DNA from: Mactromeris polynyma
Taxonomy: Eukaryota; Mollusca; Bivalvia; Venerida; Mactridae
Reading direction: 5' to 3'
Assembly (NCBI GenBank): GCA_032209605.1
Contig: JASFXZ010000032.1
Span: 8,557,722-8,621,721 of the forward strand
DNA: 64,000 bases
Shown here: positions 52,434 through 64,000 of the stretch, piece after piece
Layout: the number at the start of each line of letters is the position of its first letter
Position numbering within the stretch: the first letter of the stretch is position 1
Made by a program: the position numbers and the translations under genes
Notes under the pieces: model-generated
Database searches by the model: none
The model's input: the letters and a program-made list of their open reading frames with translations, nothing else
Told to the model about the DNA's origin: nothing

Positions 52434-55400
52434 TTATCCCTCATTAACACCATCTTTGTTTATGTCCATGTCGCTGATTGATGATTTTACATCATTAACA
52501 TCTGCTGGACTGGTTTCATTTTTTTGTTCAGTTTTCTCTATTTTTTTATCAGTTTCTGTTGTTTTATCAGAGGCGCAGTCTGAACTGGCATCTTCCTGTT
52601 TCTTACATTCTGATTGGTCCTCTACTTTTTCCTCTTGTACCTCTGTTCCTGATTGGTCAGTTTTGGAGAATTCTGATTGGCTGTCGGCATCGGCAACTTG
52701 AGCTTCTGTATCATCAACATAAATGATATCTTCTGGGTTAGGAGCTTTTGGTAGGAATTCTTCCTCTGGTAAAATTCTCTTGAAAACATCCTTGGCCTGA
52801 ATTGTAAAGAAGTTATATGGAAATGCAGTAACTACATAAAACAAAAACTTTATCATTAAATAAATAGATTTTTTACGATGTAAATAATGGAAAATAATTG
52901 AAAATAATACTAATCCTTCCACATTACATGAAAACATCTTTCTCTCAATATATATTTTGGCAAATATTACAGATATCTCTATTTCGCAGAACTTCGTGAA
53001 AATTTCAAATGTATCACTACAGTAACTTTATAAAGACAGATCTTCTACTTTTAATGACCCTGTCTGTATATATGTAACTACACGTATATATTTATTACTG
53101 TTATAAAGGATACTAGAGCTAAAAGAAACACAATCAGGGTCCCACATTATAGCCTTGATACAGGCAAGTCAATCTTTTGGAAAGGGGTGTAAATTATATT
53201 TCTTATGAAAGTAATAAGACACCTTGACCTTCTGACCTCAAAATCAATAGGGGTCATCTACTTGTCTGAACCAGGAGGCTTAACAAGTTTGAGGACCTTA
53301 GGCCCAAGTGTTCTTGAGCCAAATTGTAACCTTGACCTACTGACCTAAAAATCAAAAGAGGTCATGTAATTGTCATAACCAGCAGGCCATTCAAGTTTGA
53401 GGACTATAAGCCAAAGGGTTCTTGTGATTTGAATCAAAATCTGACTGACGGATGGACAGAAATGGTGATTTCCATAGGGTACCAACACTATACTGTGCGT
53501 CCCTAAATATTCTAGCTCCTACCTCTTGTACTGTGTTGTCTATATCAATGGCAGTGCCAGGGCCCGACATCAAGATTACATTTTCTGGAATGGTAGAACT
53601 TGGAACAACTTGCGACGTATCTTCTTGTGTGAAATACAAGGACCATAACAACTTGGGCTTGTTTCTGTCAATACTCTCCCCTGTAAAACAGAAATATTTA
53701 ACATATATTAGAGTTAAGATTTCTGAGGTTTTGAGTGAGGAAATGTTAGCTAATTGCTGAAATGAGTATTTAATAGTCAAATATGTGTAAATATGTCAAT
53801 GAAAAATCTATACTGCTCGATATTTTTAATCTGTGAGTTTTACCTCTATACAGTATGAAATATCAATCTAATGTCTAGTTCACATGAAAATCCCGAGCAG
53901 CTTACAAGCACCTTAGGGGCCAAAACATCAAGAGCCCATGGATAAACATGCCATGAAGATATTTGGACCCTAACCCAACCTCGTGATTGAATGTCTAGCA
54001 TGCAACACTCTCATGCCTCAGTCAAACATTTCTCAACCAGTGTCAAAAAATACATTTTACCTTCAGAGAACAAAGATTCTACAACATATGACAGATCATC
54101 CTTGGGTTTAAATCCTTGTTTGGACAATCTTGTCAAATGGCAAATATCTGAAAGAAATTCATACTTTAGAATGTAAACAGTACAAAAAATTACAATAATA
54201 ATTTATTTGACTACAGTATTCCATGCAAGTTCCAGAAAGGACATACATTCATACTACATGTATGTGGTTGATTTCATGCTACAACAAACATCTCTCCCCC
54301 CACTTCATACAGTTTCCACACCCAAATATTTGGATACCAGGACATGATACTGTATTTTAAGACCATGGACTTAAAGAGTAATTTATATAACCTCAATGCT
54401 GACCATGTGACTGACCTTCAACATCAAACAGTTATGTTTACCCTAGGGTGGGTAATGTTCAAAGATTTGTACCAAGTAATATAAAATAGGTTCAAGTACT
54501 CCCACTTAGTCCCTTAATTCCACAGTGTAATCCCAAATTGTGGTAAAATGATAAACAGCAAAATTACTTTCTGACAGACGGACATACAGATGACCAAATC
54601 CAAAATCAATTCTCTCATCTGTTTGAGCATATAAAACCATTGCTTGTTAGCGTGATGTAATTCATAAACTAACAATTTCATCAGATCAAGTAAATGGTGT
54701 ACTAGAATACTCACATACACCTGATGGGGAAGCCATGCTAGATGGCGGCAGTCCTAGGACTCTCACTGGTCTATCACCATCATCAGGACACGGTAAACAC
54801 ATCACCGACAACTGCTGTAATATAAATGCTTGTACTTAGTAATATAGATATACAGTAGTAAAATAAAAGAAAATAATTATCATGGAAGAATCATCATACC
54901 ACTTTTTTTAAGCTCGAGTGTGATTACATCATTTTGTTCATTTGAATCACTTCCTGCACAATCAGTTCCGGTGTCTAAACTGTCTTACCATGTATGAAGT
55001 GGTGTGGTAATGACAGGTCCAGCGTCCAGCCCAGATCCACAACGCATCGCTTACATTTGTTTCCCATCTACATATTTATGTTTTAGGCCATCCTAAAAAA
55101 GGTTTGTTAGCAGCAATCCCTACCCACATGGTGCGACAATTTTCATAGTTTAGGATTTTTAAACATGAAACTAAAATCATACAAAATTTGAATCAGGCAA
55201 TTCGTATGGTAAGCCTCATTAGAAATTGTGTGTTTTTGAAAGCTCAATTTAGACAGTAAACTAAACCATAAATAATACGACCACCAGTCGTTTTGAAGTT
55301 AGTCAGTCTTAGTTTTGAGGTAGTCTGATTATCAAGTTCAACGCTACAAAAATTCAACACTGATAGATGCAAATATGGTCTTGTATATGAGGTGGTCTTA

Positions 55401-58400
55401 ATGGTGAGATGGTTTTAATGGTGAGGTGGTCTTAATGGTGAGGTGGTCTTAATGGTGATGTGGTCTTAATGATGATGTGGTCTTAATGGTGAGGTGGTCT
55501 TAATGGTGAGGTGGTCTTAATGGTGAGGTGGTCTTCAAGTGAAGTTATACAGTACATACCTCCTGTTGTCCTGTTGTAAGAAGTGGTCGGTCTGTCATTA
55601 TAATAGCTCTTGACATTAGTCTGAAAGGTTTATAAGCACAGAAAACTGACCATTTCTTCATCGAAAATTTATAAAAATTGATACATAAATGCTATTCATA
55701 TACAATGTATATATTGAAAGTAACACACAAACTTTCATATAATGCAAACTAGTAACAAATACAATTTAAATTTCACCTACATGTAAGAACAGATTCATCA
55801 AAACATATAGCTTGTAAAATTAACCTGATCCTGACCTTTATGCATGTATATATTACACGGCTACTACTTATAATATATCAATGTTTGTGAGCAAACCAAG
55901 CATCATCGGAGTATATACACAATCTGAGAAAATATTAACCTATGTTGTAATAGTATACCATGTGCATATTTATAATACTTACTGTGTAGAAAGTTGAAGA
56001 TATATATAGACAAGTAGTCAGCTGTGAAATTATGCTAATGGAGGTCAAGATGATCAGGTAAGTTTTGATACCAAAATATGTTTTTGAAAAGCTAAAATTT
56101 TGTAAAGTACAATAATCTTTTATACCTCTTTTCTGTAGTTTCCGTGTTAAGAAAGTTTGTTGGGGCATAAGAACTTTCCATAACTAACCATCTGCAACAG
56201 ATAAACAGGTTGATAAGGAAAAACAAGATAAAAGTAATTATTATGAAGATCAAACATTGAAGGGGAAACTGTAGTTGTGACTGATTTTTTTTGACAGTCA
56301 AAAACTTCACCATTTGGCTTTTATCAGTCTTTTAAAACAGTTCCGCTTATACAGTAGTCATCTAATGGTCAGTCGCAACATAATAATCCCAGCCGTTGGT
56401 CTGCTGCAAATATCACATGACTTCTATCTAACCTTTCATACTTGTTTATGTGTATGACTATTGTACATGGTCACTGAAAGCATTGTTTTAAATAGATGCA
56501 CTGGCAAACCGACCATCTATCCATCATTGAAAAATCATTAGAAACATTCATTCACAGTTATTGTAGATAAAACAGCCAATGTTACATCCCATACTTACTT
56601 GCATTTTATTCTTTGGCCATCAGTTGATATAACAGCAGTGCATCTGAAAGGCATAGAGCATTTCCGATAGATCTGGGTGTATTTAACTTCACATAAGATC
56701 AAGAAATAACATGAGCTACCGTGACCATCAAGATATTTATACAATATGTTGTTATGTAACTGATGTATGTTTATTTATTGACTGTATAGATAGAAGATCT
56801 CTAATACTAGACTCGCAAAACTCTTTCAATTTTTTATGGAAAATAAAAATGTTGAAGCATCAGTACAGGAATCATGTAATTCATTAACAATGATCTTATG
56901 TTAATATGTAATTAGTGTAAATAGAGAATACCACATTCAATAACTTCATAGTAATGTCACTCAAGTTTTCAGAAATTGGTTAGCATTTCCTTACCTGTTT
57001 TCTGAATCCATGATAATTGATGAGGCAGACATACGAAGACAATACACCCCTCCAAACACTGCACACATCCTGCAATATAATACACATGTCTCACCAGTAA
57101 AGCTTGTGGAATATCAAACTTGTAAACAGTCACAATGCTAAAATCTCATTTTCATTCTAACTTCAGGGAAAAAATGCCACTGTTGTTGAAGAGAGGTTGT
57201 TGCTCAAGAGAGGGTTGCTCTGGAGAGGTTGTTGCTCAAGAGAGGGTTGCTCTGGAGAGGTTGTTGCTCAAGAGAGGGTTGCTCTGGAGAGGTTGTTGCT
57301 CAAGAGAGGTTGTTGCTCAAGAGAGGGTTGCTCTGGAGAGGTTGTTGCTCAAGAGAGGGTTGCTCTGGAGAGGTTGTTGCTCAAGAGAGGGTTGCTCTGG
57401 AGAGGTTGTTGCTCAAGAGAGGGTTGCTCTGGAGAGGTTGTTGCTCAAGAGAGGTTGTTGCTCAAGAGAGGGTTGCTCTGGAGAGGTTGTTGCTCTGGAG
57501 AGGGTTGCTCTGGAGAGGTTGTTGCTCAAGAGAGGGTTGCTCTGGAGAGGTTGTTGCTCAAGAGAGGGTTGCTCTGGAGAGGTTGTTGCTCAAGAGAGGG
57601 TTGCTCTGGAGAGGTTGTTGTTCTGGAGAGGGTTGCTCTGGAGAGGTTGTTGCTCAAGAGAGGGTTGCTCTGGAGAGGTTGTTGCTCTGGAGAGGGTTGC
57701 TCTGGAGAGGTTGTTGCTCAAGAGAGGGTTGCTCTGGAGAGGTTGTTGCTCAAGAGAGGGTTGCTCTGGAGAGGTTGTTGCTCTGGAGAGGTTGTTGCTC
57801 TGGAGAGGTTGTTGCTCAAGAGAGGGTTGCTCTGGAGAGGTTGTTGCTCTGGAGAGGTTGTTGTTCAAGAGAGGGTTGCTCTGGGAGGTTGTTGCTCAAG
57901 AGAGAGTTGCTCTGGAGTGGTTGTTGCTCTGGAGAGGTTGTTGCTCAAGAGAGTTGCTCTGGAGAGGTTGTTGCTCAAGAGAGGGTTGCTCTGGAGAGGT
58001 TGTTGCTCAAGAGAGAGTTGCTCTGGAGAGGTTGTTGCTCAAGACAGAGTTGCTCTGGAGAGGTTGTTGCTCAAGAGAGGGTTGCTCTGGAGAGGCTGCG
58101 CTGTAAATACATTTGTTAATGAAAAAGTTAACTGAAAGCTTTGGCCACAGGTATCTCATAGGCTCCTAATTGTTAACAGTTTTGCCAGGAAGTAAGGTAT
58201 GAGGACTCACCAATCTGGTTCTTTCATGCCCCTTAAAACCCTACAATACTCTATATATGCCAGTCTTCTGATAGATGCAGATAAGCTGAATGATGAGCCA
58301 GTTTGTAAATATCAAAGTTCTGAATACAACCAACAGTAGACTAGCAGCAAAACTTACCTGCAAAAACTCTGAGGCAGTTCACCGCTACCATAAAGTGACC

Positions 58401-61400
58401 AGAGAAATGCTGTGTTACCATAGCGACCGAGGGAAGACAAAAACTTTTTCATTCTAGTCAGGCCCTAAAGAAAAATATTCTGTGTGATGAGAGTACAATG
58501 TATTACAAAGAAAACAGCTTCAAACTAAAAAGAAGATGTCAGCTCAAGATTCCACAATGTTTATCGTCATCCACTAACGTAGGATAATCAGATAAATGAT
58601 GTTCGATGAGCACTTAGTCAACCACAAAGTAAATATTAATAGTAATTATAAATATGTTTCAAGTTTTAACGAGATCTTATAAAAACATTCATGAAACAGA
58701 ATGATAAAAATATATAACAAAAATTCAAGACTTGTAAACTCTTACTTCAGCTGTTGTCATTGAGTTTGTTGCCATGGCAATGGAATGTTGGATATAATGT
58801 TTTATTGTAGGTGTAAGTTTTCTCGATGTAAGAAATTCAACGAATGGTTTGTCCATGAAATCTGAAAGAAGATGAAATACAGAATTATCAACAATACATT
58901 AAGGCAGGTACATGATATAACATGGACGAAATATTCCGATGTTTCAAATGATGAAGATGCACATGGCTGTTAAATGACACAATGGTCCATGGATTCCTGG
59001 AGAATCATTTTCCTCTTGATTTACCTGCCGACAGAGAAGTGTACTTCATCACATGAGTCAAAGATTATATAACTTAAGGCTACACTTCAAGCTCAACTCT
59101 CAATTTGGAGTTTGAATGTCAATTGTGATAATCATTGATACAATGATAAAATACCTTTGATCTCTTCCAGATTTTTGTCATATTCCAAACAAAATTGAAG
59201 AAATTTCATCAGCATGCGTTTCTCCAACATGCTGACCTTCTTGCTACTGAAAACATCGGCTCTAGAACATGGAACCTAAATATAGAACATTTTGAAATGA
59301 ATCTCATGACAGATAAAAAATTGTGTTGGCAAATTTTATTATTATACATCAAGTGCTACACTATTATCTATTTTCAATTTCTAATGCAGTGTTCTCCCCT
59401 TACCAAAGTCGAGACCTCGATCATCACAAGGGTTTTTAACAATAGTCTGTGATTTTGGATTTATAATCTCCTAATTTTATGTTCTTGTTGTAGTTCAAGA
59501 AAATAAGGCTTATTTATGGTTAAATAAATAAATATACGAAATAGATCTAAATATCACCTTGTTTCAAGGCGTCAATTTATTCAAATACACATCGTCATGT
59601 GACATTCATGAATTAATGTTTTGCTAGGGGAGATAAGCGCTGCAAGCAGCTTGAATCATGTAAAAGGAAAATCTCTGCAGGTTTGCAAGGCCCATTTACA
59701 GTTTTTTAATAAATTGTTGGATGAAAAGAAAAACAGGGTTAGGGTTAGGAAAATGAAACACTTCCTAATCTAATTGCAACTTATTTGGTCACTCAAAAGT
59801 GTATTTCAAGAGAATTGTATGCCATAATAATCATAGTAAAAGATAATGCCATTTCATTGGACATCATAGCATTTTTATGTAGTTATAATTAGTACGAAAG
59901 AAAATACAGGAACTGCAAATTTAATGTAATACCTTTTCTAAGTTTCCATCCAGTAATGTTAGAACTTGTGTAACTGTCTTGAATTCACAATACTTGGCAA
60001 TATCAGATGATATCAATAATTCAACCATATCTCCAACTGAGTACAAAACCTAAAAAAAGAAACAATGTTCAAAAAAATAAAATAGTTGTAAGAAGCATAT
60101 AAGTGGCTACATTCAATACTCAATTAAATTAGTCATTAATTGTTACTACTGCCCTCCCCTATCGTAGAATTCAAAACTTTTCGAGTGTAAATAAAGAAAA
60201 TACTGAAAACCTTTGGCATTTAAGACTCGGCAAATTCAAACATGAAAAAAATATATCAAACCAAGCATTTAAAAATAAATAAATCATCAGATATTTATAT
60301 GTCATATACTCTACCTTAGGAGACAAATCCATATTAAATTTCCTCCAATCAGCTTTCAGTCTTTTCTGAGTCCAAGGTTTTGTAACGTCCTTTTCAGAAG
60401 CTTCACTACTTGCAACATTTTCTGTAGTGTTTTTTAGATTTTCATCATTTTGCTTGCAAAGACTTTCTTCATTTAATTCAGGTTTTTCATCAGTCTTGGC
60501 ATTATCAGCCTTTGTCTCTAATTGCGTATCTTCGCCATCTTGTTCCTTATTATCTTCTTGTTCGCCATCTTGTTCCTTATTATCTTCTTGTTCATGTTTG
60601 TCACTTCCTGATTTCAATTCGCTTGGTTTTTCCTTTTCTCCATCACCAGAATTTGAAGAATCATCTTCATTATCAGCAACAACTAATCCACTTTCGGCGC
60701 TTGTAGCTTCTTTATCTAAATTGTCAACCACTGGCTCAGTCTTTTCTATCAATTGCTTTTTATCTTCCTCATCTTGTTCTCTGAAAACGACAAGAAAAAG
60801 TTATCAAATCAAGGGTTAAAACAAGAACAACAGTTCTGGCTCAAACCCTAAAAGCATGAAATAAATTTCCACAATTTAAAAAAGTCATGACAGTAATTTA
60901 ATAGCACTTCGAAATTTTCCATTAAAACTTCAAAGAATCACATATCACTTTGTTGTATATCTCCGAGAAGAAATGTCTTGGCATACTTACTGCACATAAT
61001 ACTGCGTCTCTGTATGAGAGAAATTTGTACTGCCTAGTGGTAACTGAATCAGCTTTTCACCATCTTCCAACAAACTTGACTCATTGATTGCAGGCCTCTC
61101 TAGATCATCCTTACAGTTTGTTAAATCCTTAAATGGTAACATTACATGGACTACATGACAAATTATAATGTGGAATACAGTTTGCATTTCATAAATTGTT
61201 TTAAGAAATGATACTAAACATACACATTTCTGTACAAGAAAATATTAAAGTTCATCACAGTATATGTTTTTTCATGATCTATGTTAAGCATATGCACCAG
61301 GCCCATCAAGTTAAGCGGACGTAATATTAATTACAATTTAATGAGCAGTTAGACATGCTAAAATCAGTACCTGATGTTGCTGCGCCCATTTTTCGATCCC

Positions 61401-62253
61401 CTCCAAGTTGAATGAAGCCCAGTTTCCACTATAATGGTCATTCCTATAAATAAGACAATAACTAAATATACAAATTATTCATAAATTTTGATTCATTAAC
61501 CCATGGCCACTTCAAGAACAGAAAGCTGCATGCAGCGCTTTTTCAAGCCCATTTCTCCATTACTGATATTTTCAAACCAATTAACCTGTACTATGACAAA
61601 TCTCAAGATATCATTTACATTCATTACCAATATCAAGTTAATATTTATTTTCCCCTAGAAGAGAAAATAACACTGGCTTATAGATGCTTTTACAGCTCAT
61701 GTGATATACTTTATTAGAATATCATGTCACGTTTTTGTATACTTTGACCTGCCTAGGTAAACCCCATTTTCCATTTGCAAATACATTAACGATGCAGAAG
61801 GACGATGGACAAAGAGTAATCACGATCGCTAACTGAGAGTCTTCAAAATCAGACAAAGTTAAAGCAGCAATAACAACACTAATACCTGTCTAAATGTAAC
61901 ACCGTCTGTCCAATCCTGGAAAACGCTGCAGCCACAATACTCTCGGGCATTCCTACAAAACACAACCAAGACTATGATTTTAGGTGAAAAAATATCAAGA
62001 AGCGAAATTACTCATAAGACACTGAGTGACATCTATTTTCGTATATTACGCATTATTCAATTAGAATTGGGGTTCGCGAAAACTAATGACTATTGTCAAT
62101 TACATCTTACTTGTGAGTAAATGATACCATAATCTTACATATTTTTATACAGACGATATAAGTAAATTGATGTATAAAATGAAGTACGAAATACTTGCCA
62201 GTGCCAAGCACAATTACATCAAATTCTTTCGGAAGATCGCTAGCCGTCGCCAT
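52434..62253 (-). CDS. CHM: CHM, Rab escort protein (Rab geranylgeranyltransferase component A)
   Basis: REP presents newly made Rab GTPases to Rab geranylgeranyltransferase and delivers them to membranes. Seventeen exons join in phase to 2208 nt (735 aa): 62199-62253, 61886-61952, 61371-61443, 60991-61127, 60315-60780, 59933-60049, 59155-59275, 58746-58861, 58358-58464, 56995-57069, 56599-56643, 56126-56191, 55560-55620, 54721-54814, 54061-54147, 53523-53680 and 52434-52796. Landmarks are [57 protein letters not shown] and [20 protein letters not shown], all shared with human REP1. Exon 5 encodes an Asp/Glu/Lys-rich insert, as in REP proteins but not GDI; the C-terminal tail is also acidic. 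Intron 1 uses a GC donor. Intron 9 holds a large minisatellite. The ATG lies in a YY1-like TATGGCGACGG context. Confidence 0.95.
53100..53470. mobile_element. Dispersed repeat of molluscan type in CHM intron 16, internally duplicated
   Basis: TGACCTCAAAATCAATAGGG with GTCATCTACT and, about 120 bp later, TGACCTAAAAATCAAAAGAG with GTCATGTAAT are two copies of one block. GACTGACGGATGGACAGAAA closes it near 53462 and abuts the exon side of the intron. I recall such text as common in mollusc genomes; no search was possible. Confidence 0.5.
55385..55560. repeat. 17-bp minisatellite, about 9 units, CHM intron 13
   Basis: GGTGAGGTGGTCTTAAT repeats every 17 bp from about 55385, ending with GGTGGTCTTCAAGTGAAGTT then ATACAGTA. 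The tail resembles the terminus of the CAGTAAAAC elements. The array ends at or near the CHM donor at 55558-55559. Confidence 0.88.
57180..58105. repeat. 16/32-bp minisatellite in CHM intron 9
   Basis: Alternating half-units GAGAGGTTGTTGCTCA and AGAGAGGGTTGCTCTG make a 32-bp unit, with single-half variants interspersed. The left edge (TGTTGAAGAGAGGTTGTTGC) and right edge (CTCTGGAGAGGCTGCGCTGT) match the right-end segment of the element at 48730-48905. Long plus-strand ORFs of about 300 codons in all three frames are artefacts of the repeat. Confidence 0.95.
60534..60593. repeat. In-frame 30-bp duplication in CHM exon 5
   Basis: GCCATCTTGTTCCTTATTAT and the next 10 bp occur twice in tandem. 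In the protein this gives [19 protein letters not shown] repetition in the acidic insert. It keeps the frame. Confidence 0.9.
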
Positions 62254-63401
62254 ATTCAGTATCTTTAAATTAATTAGGTAATTTCGCATCGCACGAATAA
62301 AACTAGGCTCATACCGTAGAAGTGTTATGTAATTAAGAATTAAAAAATACAAACTTTGATCAGATCCACTGTTAATTATCGGTTATTAAAAGCATATTTT
62401 AATAAAATAGCAATTCGCATATTCGGCTGAACAAACCGAAAGCGGAAGTGTTCATTATTTTGGTTGGGCAGCACCGGTTAGTACAATTATTTCAAGATTG
62501 TGTTTTTCTGTAATATTTTCACCATGCACATGTCATTTTCAGTGGATAAAACATAAGCTAAATCTGCCAATGTTCTATAATGGCCAGTGGTAGGAGTGGT
62601 CTGAAATGTGTCAAACTATGACATAATTATAGTCTATGATCTAAATGTAGGATTCTGTTCATGTTACGTCTTAGTTGAGGGGAGGGCACACACGTATTTA
62701 GGCTATTTTTTAGCACTTATCATTTGCATAAACCCAATCAATGATGATGATCATCATCTTAAGTTGTCGCCTCACTGTTAGTAGAGTATATTCACTTTTT
62801 GGAATGTTGATATAATCAACATTTAAATTTTAATGCCTTTTATCAAATACATTCAATTATTTATGCGTACATGTTGTATACAAGACAGCCAAGATAAGAA
62901 ATATATAAACTTAATAGAAACACAGTATCATTAACAAACAAGCATGATAGACAGTGACTTATGCACCAGTCTTATGGATCAATTACCACAGGATTTGTTT
63001 TAGTTCATACTTTTTGTAACATTATCTCAATATTAGCACGGACCTATATGTATATAGGTCCTTGATATTGGATGTATAAAGTAATCATAATGGTTATTTA
63101 TTAAACATGTTTAGAAGTAGTGTATATAAATATTTGAAGCAAGTTTTACTTGTTCAGTTAATACAATAGGCTGCCGAATATAATGGTCTCTGTCATCTTT
63201 GCAATTTCAAATTGTCAGATTGATACAAGCGGATAAAAATGTTGATGACAAATTGTGTATTATATGTATAGCTCTAGTGGTACTTACCATGCAAATATAA
63301 GCCCGATGCTTATGTAGAAATGGTGATTTATATTTCTCTTTCAGATTAACTTAGTCAAGACTGGAAATGATTTGATACCATTGACAAGAATATAAAGAAA
63401 T
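62254..63401. promoter_or_regulatory. CHM-TBCK divergent intergenic region
   Basis: Coding starts of the two divergent genes are about 1.15 kb apart. GCGGAAGTG at 62442-62450 is ETS/GABP-like. A donor-like CACCGGTTAGTAC near 62475 and an acceptor TTTCTCTTTCAG ending at 63344 suggest an untranslated first exon of TBCK. A 22-nt palindrome GGACCTATATGTATATAGG.. lies near 63039-63060. A shared promoter is inference. Confidence 0.45.
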
Positions 63402-64000
63402 ATGGCACTTGGAAAAGCTCAGTTTGGTGTTTCCACATTCTTTGCTGCCAGTCATTCCAATGATAAATGTGGAGCTAATGGGCTGCCCCTGACACCTAAC
63501 TCAATAAAAACTATCGGGAGGTGTCAATATCTGAAGACTTTAGATCATCATCATATATGTAAATACTTGGATTGTGTGAGAGGCAGGCATGGTAGGTGAC
63601 AATTTATCGGACTACTTTGCTAATATTCTGTGGTCACATTATGAGTGCGCTGTTTATAAATGATGCGTGAATCCAGAGGGAGGTGGCAAGATATCCAGAT
63701 GCCCCCTGACATTTTTGGCAAAAAATCTAGGGACTCCAAAGACTGACTTTAATCCACTGCTGGTCCCCCTGATGTGCTGGATCTGCACATGTTATTGAAT
63801 ATTGACCTTCTTACAAGTAGACAAACTTTCAAAAGAATTTCTTCAGTTGCTTCGAACGTAAAAAAAAGCATGACAATTTCTTTGTTTACTTAAATTCAAG
63901 ACTACCATGATGCAACTAGTTATTAATGTAGTTGAAATGTAAATTGAATTGAGAAAATAAATTTCTATTTCAGAGAGACTTATGATCGTTCAAGAGCACT
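63402..64000 (+). CDS. TBCK: TBCK, TBC domain-containing protein kinase-like (5' end only)
   Basis: TBCK has an N-terminal kinase-like domain, a TBC Rab-GAP domain and a rhodanese domain, and acts in growth signalling and vesicle traffic. Only two coding exons fall in the window: 63402-63591 and 63974-64000 (cut). They join in phase one, through a GT donor and a TTTCAG acceptor. The text STFFAASHSNDKCGANGLPL, TPNSIKTIGRCQYLKTLDHH and the join at GRHG/ERLMIVQEH follow the human TBCK N terminus closely. The ATG at 63402 is the first in the exon, which starts at an acceptor near 63345, so a non-coding exon lies upstream. It is divergent from CHM. Confidence 0.88.

Noticed and set aside
52396..52701. 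Plus-strand Ser-rich ORF
   Set aside because: It is the antisense shadow of the acidic tail of CHM; the same holds for 60427-60819 against CHM exon 5.
57135..58135. Plus-strand ORFs of about 300 codons rich in Leu, Arg, Gly and Cys
   Set aside because: They are translations of the 16/32-bp array inside a CHM intron, present in all three frames.

Overview
The window is AT-rich nuclear DNA of an animal. The genes have introns with GT-AG borders, there are many tandem repeats and short inverted-repeat elements, and no bacterial-type operons. The protein sequences, an intronless B-box/propeller TRIM-like gene and dispersed repeats of a type I associate with molluscs point to a lophotrochozoan, most likely a bivalve. 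That placement is inference from memory of such genomes, not a database match.

Nine protein-coding genes can be read, and most can be rebuilt exon by exon with matching phases. From left to right they are: CTU2 (minus, partial, tRNA wobble thiolation); a B-box/coiled-coil/propeller TRIM-like gene (plus) lying wholly inside a CTU2 intron; FARS2 (minus, mitochondrial Phe-tRNA synthetase) head-to-head with LYRM4/ISD11 (plus, Fe-S cluster assembly); a Golgi-type carbohydrate sulfotransferase (minus); IMPA1 (minus, inositol monophosphatase); a SOCS6/7-type suppressor of cytokine signalling (plus, intronless CDS); CHM/Rab escort protein (minus, 17 coding exons); and the first two coding exons of TBCK (plus), divergent from CHM and cut by the window end.

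The space between genes is mostly repeats: a 28-bp minisatellite (21.8-22.5 kb), a 50-bp satellite of about 40 units (23.2-25.2 kb) that stops just short of the sulfotransferase stop codon, a composite 48/22-bp array (29.3-30.4 kb), a 68-bp array in LYRM4 intron 1, and a 16/32-bp array in CHM intron 9. Several families of short terminal-inverted-repeat elements (MITE-like) occur in multiple copies. Two minisatellites appear to be amplified pieces of such elements. Large parts of 28-37, 42-44 and 45-52 kb carry no recognisable gene.

The genes are ordinary housekeeping or signalling genes and do not form one pathway. The best leads are the FARS2-LYRM4 divergent pair, which is also adjacent in human, the element-to-minisatellite conversions, and the regular array of CACGTG boxes. 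I found no evidence of an undescribed multi-gene system.
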